This document shows positions 42,880-52,700 of a stretch of 64,000 nucleotides of DNA, piece by piece; position 1 is the stretch's first letter; each line of letters starts with the position of its first letter. The DNA comes from Corallium rubrum (lineage: Eukaryota; Cnidaria; Anthozoa; Scleralcyonacea; Coralliidae). The stretch is from positions 26,877,917 to 26,941,916 of the forward strand of contig OZ035998.1 in assembly GCA_964035015.1 (NCBI GenBank), in the 5' to 3' direction. Made by a program: the position numbers and the translations under genes. The notes under the pieces were generated by a model. That model saw only the letters and a list, made by a program, of their open reading frames with translations. It was not told the origin of the DNA and made no database searches.

Positions 42880-45460
42880 CAGCGAAATTACTGAATAACA
42901 AGATACTTGCCAGCCACATAACTGACCCCAGACGATCCCAGAGACTTCTAAGCAAGGCAAGAACAGTAGAACACTTCGAACACCAATGCACTGGTCACAT
43001 GCATAGATATTGTCACATAGCTCAGTTTCGCAAAGCTTATCGGTCAATATCAGGGCGCTTATATACTGGGCGCGCAACGCCAGTCAATTCGCTGTCGACG
43101 TGTGATGCGGAAGTAGACTGGCACGAGCGAGTTTTGAAGAAAAATCGAGCAAAAGCAGCAATTCGTGTATCGGAAGATTATCACTATTTTTTCTTTACGT
43201 TTTTCATGTAAGAAGAAATTAATTGGATTTACAGATAACATATTACTTCTATTACTGCATCAGTATGTATTTTGTGTAGAAACTAGTGTCAAAGAGAATT
43301 TATTTTGGATAATGTCCATGCCTTTTTATGCCTTTCATGGAGGCTAAACTTCACCACGAGCGCATTGTATGTTCTTCTACTACCAACGGCTGGAGATTCA
43401 GGTATGTTGAAGTTTATTATCTTACTCTTGTTTGTTAAAATTCTTGTTAAAATCGGAGATGATCATTTTGAGATATCGTGGCTGAAACTCGACCCCTATC
43501 AATGCTTGATTTCTAGCGGTTTAACCTTTCAAATTTTGTAAGAAATATAAACAAGACGTGTTGTTTTGACATACGGCGATTCTCTTTAACCGTGTCTTGT
43601 ATTCCTTAAGTTTCCAGACTGTTGAAACAAAATGATTGTAATTTCTAAACAGATTCATTTCTGTATTCGATTTATTACAATACGAGTTTTTGGAAGTCTG
43701 GTCGGCGCATTGTGTGTTAAAATATTGTTATAAAATAAGGTGTCCCTTACGCACGCTCTGATTGGCTGGGCTCCGTGCATTTATAAGAGTATGAAGATCA
43801 TGAATGATGTAAAATGACGTGGAGTGGCGTAGGATGGCGTCACCTGGCGGGAAAATCTAACGAACTTTCAAAACTATCCCACTTTTAGCTTGTTTTTTCT
43901 TATTATTATTTTATAAAACAAATAAAACATACCGCTCCTGTGCATATGTACACTTATAAAGGTTCGTTTGACGTCATTTGAACACGAAAGAAGTGTAAAG
44001 GCACTCGGCTATCGCCTCGTGCCTCTACTCAACTTCTTTCGTGTTCAAATGACGTCAAACGAACCTTTATAAGAGTACATATGCACGGAGCTTTATGTTT
44101 TATTTGTTAACCAACACCGTTCAGCAATTTTCAGAGTAAAAGAAAACTAACCTTGTCTGTTGTAAAATGTGTGACATCTATGGTAAAAGACCCGGCGCGA
44201 ACACATTCTTCCACGTATATAAAACGAGCTAAATCCTCAGAAGAACTTGTTTCTTCTATTGGTCAAAGCCCGGCCTTATCTTATACAATAGCAGCAATTC
44301 ATAAGAATCAATTGTACTTGCTCATGAAATTTCTTAAATGAAATTTCTTGAGAAATTTTAACTTTGCTTTGCTGTTTCTGTTAAAAACTACCTATAGGTT
44401 GAGCTGTTATCTGAAAGCAATCAACCTGCAGCATTTGTTGAATCTATAATACCAACTAATCTTCAACAGAAGATTGTTTATAGATTTACAAACTGTAACA
44501 TGTTAAATATTCAAGGTGCTGTATGTTAAATCATTACATGATAACTATCAAATCCTAAATCCAAGAAATGAGTATGCCTTATTGCCTCTTTATCACTGTC
44601 AACTGTCTATCTTGAAAGTGGTTGAGTAATTACTCTCTGACAAGCATATATCTTTTCATTTTTACAGTCTCTAGGAATGTCACTCCAAAAATGCTGCAGA
44701 ATTTGCTGAAGGATAGTTTTTTAGTGAAAAACAGTCAGTTCTAAAGAATTTCTGGTATTGGTGGAAAAATTATTTGTTCCCATGAGTGGTTTGTTTTTGC
44801 AAAAGTTTTCTTCAAGTCAACTGCTTTTTTCCTCACCTTCAACTTCATGACAACAAGCTTGAAAGTCTTGAAATAACTCTGAGATACAATTCAGAAATTC
44901 TTATTTTAGACCAAATTTAGTGGAATCCAATATTGGTGCTAGTGTCAATGTAATATTTTTTTCTTCATTTATCTGCTTTGTGTCAAAATAGTTGCCAGAG
45001 TTTGTAAATAGTTATCAAATTTTTAATAAAAATGCTTGAACCAGTTGTACTCTCAATGTTGAATGCTTTGATACCTAATCTTCACTATTAAATCCACTTT
45101 GCTAGCCATATTAATGTTTTTGTTTTAATTTTATTTTAATGTTACCGCTTTATATCGATTTATACCTAGTTAGTTTAATAACCCTCTGATACCCAAGCAA
45201 AAAATTGTTGATAAGGAAAAGAGTCATGTTATCAACCATTGTAACAACCGCTGACCGGTGAATATCAATTACTCGTTGCCAGGCCCCGCATCACACGTCG
45301 ATCAGCTCTCCCATTGCCGTTGCACCGCCCAGTATATAAGCGCCTTGGTCAATATCGCCAGCGGCCGCGCGGAGGACTAATAATGCGTCGCAAGAAAAAA
45401 TCAAAAAAAAATCGCGAAACCTAGACTCGTCTACCCGCGGTAGCCCGAGTAATTAAACTA
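42880..45460. other. Region bounded by inverted promoter-like blocks, gene debris inside
   Basis: The block at about 43038-43110 (GGGCGCTTATATACTGGGCG and CGACGTGTGATGCGG) is repeated inverted at about 45275-45350. Each has a TATATA box followed within 60 bp by a start-like context. Inside, ORF segments at 44130-44340 (SVVKCVTSMVKDPARTHSST) and 44399-44535 (VELLSESNQPAAFVES, after a CTATAG acceptor) look like exons of an unrecognised gene. The right border carries CGAAACCTAGACTCG and a hairpin ending GTAGCCCGAGTAAT (45415-45457), as at 3803-3840. Could be a composite DNA element. Confidence 0.35.
43917..44108. repeat. 192-bp fold-back
   Basis: Arms of about 76 bp, AACAAATAAAACATACCGCT to GAACACGAAAGAAG, complementary at 44032-44108, around a central GGCACTCGGCTATCGCCTCG segment. 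Fold-back MITE. Confidence 0.85.
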
Positions 45461-45462
45461 AT

Positions 45463-46132
45463 ATTAGTGTACTCTTTGTGTCTGTTTATACCTCAAACTT
45501 CCTTAACTTCTTAATTACTTTCTGTTGTACTAATATATTGACCCATCGCATTTTCCTACTTACCTTCCAGACGTTATCTGACTAAGTTCAACTGTTTGAA
45601 GAATTGACATGAAATTGTCCACCATATCGAATGTATTATAGCTAACCAGGGCATACACGGACACTTTTTCGCGGCGTTATTTTAGACACTTTCTTGGCGG
45701 AGTTTTGTCTGGAACATGTGCTTAATGAACCGCAACGTTAACACACTACAAAATTAGGCCTATTCCCCCCGTTCAATTTGACGTAGATTCAGTGGTTTCA
45801 GAGTCTATTGGAAAATGTCGTCTAACTACGTTTTATATATGTTTTCTAAGCTTTATATATGTTTTGTAGGCAAAACAACTAAAATGCCTAAAATCATGGC
45901 ATGTTATCGCGGATTGGTGGTGATAATTTCCCCACTCAACCTCACTGCTTTCTTCCTCTCCTCGACAAAGCAAAGTTTCTTTTTTCGAGAAGAATAGGGA
46001 AGACGTGGAAAAAGTGTTCAATATTCCTCAGATCCCGAATTTCCCTTTCTAAATGTTCCTCAAAAGGCAGTCTCGTACCCCGTCATATCAGATATAGAGC
46101 AGCTGCTAATCTATTACGTTTAAGTAATATTT
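45463..46132. other. No gene recognised
   Basis: Mixed sequence. Overlapping ORFs of 60-77 residues at 45815-46134 lack recognisable motifs. Confidence 0.5.
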
Positions 46133-46241
46133 AACAGTTATACCATTCGCTCTCGTTGTATATGAGCTCATAGCCAACGAGGCGCTTCGTCGAGTTGGCT
46201 ATTATAGTTCGTATGCAACGAGAGCGAATGGTATAACTGTT
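46133..46241. repeat. 109-bp fold-back
   Basis: Arms AACAGTTATACCATTCGCTC to GCCAACGAG, complementary on the right with a few mismatches, with a centre of about 9 bp. Single-hairpin MITE-like element. Confidence 0.85.
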
Positions 46242-46351
46242 TTATATATTATATAGCCAAGCACTGTACAAGAGACAAAATTACAGCGAAATTTTGAAAC
46301 AACAAACTTCCGGCATAAGCAATTAATACTTCCGCCATGCGTAATGATGCA

Positions 46352-47299
46352 TTCTCACACATCATTAGATATTCATAGCATTTCGGCCAATCCGGTTGCT
46401 TGATTTACGTCACATGTACTTACCTAGAAACCCAGTCTAAACCAGAGACCAATTAATTCAAGTGCGAGAACAATACATATGTTAATTTAAAATGTCAATA
46501 CTGTATTTAGAAATGTTTTCTAAATACAGTAAACTGTATTTAGAAATCATTTCCCAATACAATTTTCTGTCGCTATAGAAACCAGTTCCAAATACAACAG
46601 ATTTTTTTACCTAACAGCGCTTCACAATATAAGCGACTACATGCGATACATATATTACAAGTAAAATAGACTAACAAGAAACCAAACTTACGTTGGTGCA
46701 ATTTAAGTTATTCGACGACAGACAGAAACCTACGAAAAGCACTAAAACAGTGATGTTGCTTGCAGACTGATTGAAGTAATGAAGTTTAAACATCCATCTA
46801 TACCTTTCATAATATTATGAAGTACATATAAAAGTATACAAGACAGTCACCTCACGCTTTGTTTTCTCCGGTATCGACCATTAACATCTTCTGTCTTCTT
46901 TAGTTTGTAAAGTTCTACATTATTCCAATTGTCATCTATACTTTCTCTGCTCAATATCAGTCCTGGCTAAATTGATCTTGCTATTCAACATAATCTAATG
47001 TATGTTATCCAATAAATCCAACGTCTTGCGAACCAAAACTCCTGGCTGTTTTAAAACAAAATTTCCCCTTGTTTCTGCAAGCGCTTGAAGACTGTTGTCT
47101 GTTGTGATTGCCCTCATTGCAATGAATATCTAATGATGCATGTGTGAGAAGCTATTTCAAGTCCTCGTTAGTGTTCTAGACTTGGTTTCTAAATCCCATG
47201 TGCCGTTAACAATAGCTCGGCTGCGCCTCGCTATTGTTAGGCCTAACGGCGCATAGGATTTAGAAACCACGTCTCAGAACACTAACTCGGATTTGAAAT
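46352..47299 (-). mobile_element. 0.9-kb hairpin-bearing repeat, copy 2
   Basis: Reverse complement of 22041-22930 in full order: TTCTCACACATCATTAGATA end, shared core, then the fold-back at 47154-47299. It is about 58 bp longer than copy 1. The hairpin loop region differs most (CGGCTGCGCCTCG here). Two copies in opposite orientation define the family ends well. Confidence 0.75.
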
Positions 47300-48340
47300 A
47301 TTACTTCACATACAGTTTCTCGCTGAGCTGTTCGATAAACAGCTTCGAAATGTTGTATAAATGCTGCTCGAGAGGCAAAAAATGTGTTAAGCAGATCAAC
47401 AAAAAAGATTAAAAGGTACCTTTATGAAGTCAAAAGGTGGGTCAGTTGTTTATATTTGCTGTCGTGAAAAAGGTTTTGATTTCATGCAAAAAGGAAACTG
47501 AAACACCTTCGGCAGTGAAACTAAATTACTTAGATGGTTGTTTTTGAAAAAGAACATGCTTTTTACTACTCCAAATGCTTATCTAATAAAAAAGTCTCTT
47601 TACTGGTGATCTCCTACGAAATGTGTGTTGTAAGCTTGATTTTAACCGTGAGTATCTTTGTTTGGCAACAAATTAATATCAACCCGTTAATTTAGTCGGG
47701 TTTTTGAAGTAAAACATGGGCGGATTTAAGGTTAGTCAAACAAGTCAAACGATTAAGGTGAAAAAAGGGTCAGAAAAAAAAATCACTTTCTATAGTTTCC
47801 CGTATATCCACTGCTACACTCTACAAGAACTATCCAAGTCGATAATATCTAGTTACTCTGATCACGCAAATATGATACGTACGCAGCGCCGTGTAAACAG
47901 AGCGCGGCTTAGCATTGTTCGTCATCTTGCCTGATTTGTGCATGCTATTGTATTAGCTGTGATTGGCTAAATACCTAAAACGAATTCTATTACGCTCGTT
48001 CATTGGTTTGCCTGATTTCGTTGTCTTTTTTTCCTGATTTGGAGCATTATATGACTTATTCTCATTGGTTGAATTTTCGCAGAAGCTCTTTATCATGAAC
48101 ATTGATTGGTTGGCGGCGTTTTACTTTGTAGTTCTTGCCTGGTCTGCCGACTGATCTGCTGTCGAGACTGCCGATTCTGCCGAACATAAGTTATGTATAC
48201 TAAGAGTCAGACTGGGAGAGCTCTTTCAGTTTCGAACACATTTCGAACATGACTTTACAAACGTGATCAAACGTGTAGTACTCACTTCAGTTAAACAGCA
48301 GCGATGATTCAATTGTCCTGATCGGTACAGGTAAGTTTTA
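47300..48340. other. No gene recognised
   Basis: A 72-residue ORF at 47716-47934 (MGGFKVSQTSQTIKVKKGSE) has no motif I know. Near 48295-48332 a context ending GGTACAG then GTAAGT could be a 5' exon donor, but it lies at the edge of a dispersed repeat. Confidence 0.4.
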
Positions 48341-48342
48341 AA

Positions 48343-48660
48343 GTGGCAGTACCATCGAATTTTCACTTTGCGTTTTTTTGGCCATCAGAAGATGGTCCCA
48401 ATATGACTTACCATGTATTTTTTTTCATTTATACAATATTTTGTTTACGACAATTGCCCCAAAAGCTATATATAGCTTATCGAGGGAGCTTTCGTTTTCG
48501 CTTTCTTTTTTACCATATATTTAAAAACGATTTTAGAAAATTTTCTATCAGAATTCAAGCATCTTTTACGAGCACTTGGCTTGATTTCGAAATTTTTTGG
48601 AGCCTGCAATTTATTAACAGCGGTAGCTCGTTGTGACGTCATCTACTCAACACTCCACAA
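48343..48660 (-). repeat. Dispersed repeat, inverse of 60055-60235
   Basis: Begins AAAGTGGCAGTACCATCG and ends with GTGACGTCATCTACTCAACA. The reverse complement of the latter part appears at 60064-60115 (GTGTTGAGTAGATGACGTCA, then ACTCCAAAAA). An end resembling AAAGTGGCAGTAC also occurs inverted near 62678-62690. Likely a MITE family. Confidence 0.6.
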
Positions 48661-48772
48661 GAAGATTCATAATCATATATCCTACTATATACGTACATAG
48701 TTTAAACGCGTCTTCCCGACTTATTCTACGTTTTTACATGTAATAAAGTTTCTTGAAAAGCAATACAAAATT

Positions 48773-48850
48773 ATGCCACCATCTCCTTGTGTTGCTCAAG
48801 GGTGTAGTAACTCCGCTGATCCTAATGCTCCTTTTCCTCCTAGTATAGTG
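48773..48850 (+). pseudogene. THAP-domain N-terminal fragment
   Basis: Reads MPPSPCVAQGCSNSADPNAP and then stops (TAG). MP followed by C-x4-C-S-N is the usual start of a THAP domain. The remainder, including the second C-H pair, is missing where a hairpin repeat begins at about 48870. Too short for confident assignment, but the first cysteine pair and spacing are right. Confidence 0.45.
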
Positions 48851-48872
48851 TAACATAGACTTGCCACAAGTC

Positions 48873-48962
48873 GACCACTAACATCCACCCACCAACCATC
48901 CAATGGTGGAGCACGAGCGAGCGAGCGACGAAGTCGCTCGCGAGCGAGTGGTCGACTTGTTT
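48873..48962. repeat. 90-bp inverted repeat
   Basis: ACAAGTCGACCACT at left and AGTGGTCGACTTGT at right enclose GAGCGAGCGAG-type palindromes. A half copy (TCACAAGTCGACCA) is at 49087. Confidence 0.75.
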
Positions 48963-49245
48963 CACTTGCAGGGATTTAAATCTAATTAAAAATTCTGGCG
49001 CGAAAATAGAATGACGTATACGTGGGTGTAGTTTGTCAATTTCACACGAAACGAGAATCGAGTTTGTTTATATAGTGGTAGACTTGTCACAAGTCGACCA
49101 TGTGTATTGATTATGAATGGTGCCGATTCTACACCTAAAAAAAACGTATTATAGTTTTTTATAAGTTTGAGTGTAGTTAATGGGAACCACAAAGGAGTTT
49201 TAGTCGTGTAATGTTGAAGAATGAGGGAGAGATTAGAACCGGCTA

Positions 49246-49700
49246 TGTTTAACTGAACGTGCGAACACACTTTAATTTAATTTATGCCATTTATTAACAT
49301 AATTAGTTGACATTATTATTAAGAACGATGCATGACGGTATTGGACATAAAAAACCACGAGGATTATTATTGCTAACCTGTCGAAGTTGTATGCTCGTAT
49401 TTTATGCTCACCTGTTGATGTTAATTTGAACTGCTAACCTGGATTGATATATGGATTTATGTAAATGTATTTTAAATGGCTAACCTGGATTGATTTATGC
49501 TCTATATGTTGGATTATGATGGATACGGCGACAGAAGTAAGGACCGAAAGCTATTATTATTTACTTTAAACCTTTTGACTATTATAATTTCCTTATAACA
49601 ACCCTGTAAATCATTTATATTTTAGATCGAATTGTTAAACTACTAAATACGATTTGTTATATTCATCATTCATCTGTGGTTGATAATACTTCGCGGCACA
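49246..49700 (+). repeat. BEL 5' LTR
   Basis: 455 bp, TGTTTAACTGAACG to CTTCGCGGCACA. It contains three copies of GCTAACCTGGATTGAT-type sequence and drives plus-strand transcription. Identical in length to the 3' LTR. Confidence 0.97.
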
Positions 49701-49752
49701 TTCATTCGATTTCTCATTCCTTCGGTCCAGAAGGATTATCAACATACGGCAA

Positions 49753-52700
49753 ATGTCTCAGGATAATAAAGATGCTTCGAAGGAGGCAAAATTAACGAGA
49801 AGAAATGCAAAGGCAGCGCTAACCAGGTCAGGAAGAGCATTGGTTTATCGGATTGAAAGTGGACGAAGCATAGACGAGGTAAGAGAGTGTCTTACAAAAG
49901 TACAACAAACGTATGTTGATTTGGTCGAGAAACACGACAAATATACGCAGTTTATTGACGACGATAAAGAATTTGAGACGGAAGAACTGTGGTTAGAAGA
50001 ATGTCAACAGAATTTCTTAAAGTTGGAAGCCCGTACTAAAGAATATGAAGAAATGGCTTTGTCGGTTAACGTTAAGAAGACTAGCGAAAAGGAAGTAGAG
50101 ATTACCAATCAACTCAAGCCTATTGAAGAAGATAAAAATGTTACAGAGGAAACGTCCAAAGAAGACAGCGAAACTTTGCCATTAAACAAGAGCCAAGTTC
50201 ACACTGAACAATGTGTAAGCAAGAAAGACAATAGCACCTCAGAAGCCTGTGCATTCAAGATCGAGAAACCAAAAATGCCTAAGTTCAACGGCGATGTGCG
50301 AGAATATGCTATTTTTAAATCAGATTTTAAACATATCAGTGGTACAAGATTCAACAACAGAGATGCTATTACTCTCCTTCGATCTGCACTCACTGGGAAA
50401 CCATTGGACCTCATCAAAGGTATTGGATCAGATTACAACTCTGCTTGGGACTATCTGGACTCGATTTATGGAGACCCAAGGTTTGTAGCTGACACAGTGA
50501 CACAAGACATTGCAAAATTCAAGCCTTTACATAATGATGAGGACTCGCGCTTTTGTGAACTTGTTCATTTAATCAGAAGAAGCTATAATACACTTAAAGA
50601 AGTTGGCCGTCCACATGATATGGACAACAATCATATGATTGCAATTATTGAGCAAAAGATGTGTAATGATGACCGCAAGATATGGGCACGCCATGTAGAA
50701 AGAGAGAAAATCGAGGTGACGCTGGAGAATATAATAGAATGGATGACGTCAGAAATGAAATCAAGAATGCGAGCAACAGCACCTTTAAGAAATATACAGC
50801 AACCCTTGAGAGCTAAAGTCTACCAATTTTCTACAGAACAGCAACAAAAGCAAAAGTCTAAGTGCTGGTTATGCCCAAGCTCTGATCACTGGGTGGATCA
50901 ATGTTACAAGTTTACAGTGTTAAGTCCCGATGATCGTCTAAAGTTGGTGAAAGAAAACCATGCCTGTTTCAGCTGTCTCAAACGTGCTGGAAGAGATCAC
51001 AGAGCATCAAGTTGTACTCGAAGACGTCCATGCCCAGAGATGGTCAATAACGAGCAATGTAACAAGAACCACCATCCATTACTGCACTCAAGCTCTAAAT
51101 TTGTTGGTGTGGCATCAGTTGTAAAGCAAAAGGACGCATTGCTTCCAGTACTTTCAGCAACCATTCTGGGAAGAAACAACAAGCAAGAAAAGAGCAACAT
51201 TCTTATTGATTCAGGAGCACAAGTAAGCTTAATACGAAATGATTTAGCTGAACATTTGAAGCTCAAAGGCCAAGAGGTAGACATAACCATAGCCAAAGTT
51301 GGTGGACAAGAAGAAGAGTTAAAGACCAAGGTATATGAAGTGCCTGTTAGATCCTTGACAAACAAAGGTATCTTTGCAGTTCAAGCAGTGGGGATTCCAC
51401 ATATAAGTGATGGGACCAATGAAGTCGAGATAAACAAGATTGCCAAGTATTTTGGTCTACAAGAAGAATTGTGTCGTGAAAGTGGCCCTATAGATCTACT
51501 AATTGGTGTCGATCATGTAAATATGCATACTGGAGAGATAAAGCAAGTTGAAAACTTGGTAGCTCGACATTCTCCACTTGGATGGTTGGTGTTTGGAGCA
51601 ACGCCTGGTAAGCAAGCAGGAGTGAGTAAAGTATTGCATGTTGGAATACCAGTGTCTGCCCCTGTAGAGATGAGTGACTTTTGGTCAACAGAATCAATGG
51701 GTGTTGAGGTAAAACCATGTCTTTGCAAACCAGGAAGACTCAGTCAGGTGGAGCGAGAAGAGGCCAAAGTTATTGAGGAGTCATGTAAGAAGTCTGGAAA
51801 GCAATGGCTTATTCCTTACCCATGGAAACGCGATCCTAAGATGCTCCCTGACAACAAGAGACAAGCACTGAAAAGGTTAGAAGCCACAGAGCGACAACTG
51901 GCCAAAGATCCAGAACAAGCTAAAGCCTACACGAGACAGATAAAAGAAATGGAAGATATGAAGTTTGCCCGAAAGCTCAAGCCACAAGAACTCAAGTCAT
52001 ATGAAGGACCAGTGCATTACATCGCTCACCATGGAGTTGTGAAGCCCGAAAAGAAAAGCACCCCATTGAGAATAGTATACAATTCATCTGCTATTTACCA
52101 AGGCCATCGCTTAAACGACTACTGGCTCAAGGGTCCAGACTTACTAAACAATCTGTTTGGTGTGATACTTCGATTTAGAGAAGAAAGAGTGGCAATCAGT
52201 GGTGATGTATCAAAGATGTATCATCGTGTATTAATACCAGAGGTTGATCAACACGTACATCGCTTTCTGTGGAGAGACATGGAAGTCGATAGAGAGCCTG
52301 ATGTTTACATTAAGACGGTGTTAACATTCGGAGATAAGCCAGCACCAGCAATGGCTCAGATTGCCTTGAGAAAAACAGCAGAGGAACATCAACAGTCCTA
52401 CCCACAAGCAGCGAAAGCCCTGAAAGAGAACTCATATATGGATGATATATGTGACTCGGTCAAGACAGTGGAAAAGGCACAGGAGCTAACAAAAGATCTG
52501 GATACAGTCCTGGAAACAGGAGGATTTAAAGTCAAGGGTTGGGTCTCTAATGAAGATCTGGAAAATGATGGCCAGCATCCAGAAGAAGAACAAGCAATGA
52601 AGATCTTGCATGGGGAAGGCGAAGAGAAAGTTCTTGGAATAGCATGGAACAATAAGACGGATAACTTAACGTTCAAAGTCAAAGCCGACCTTGCCAAGAT

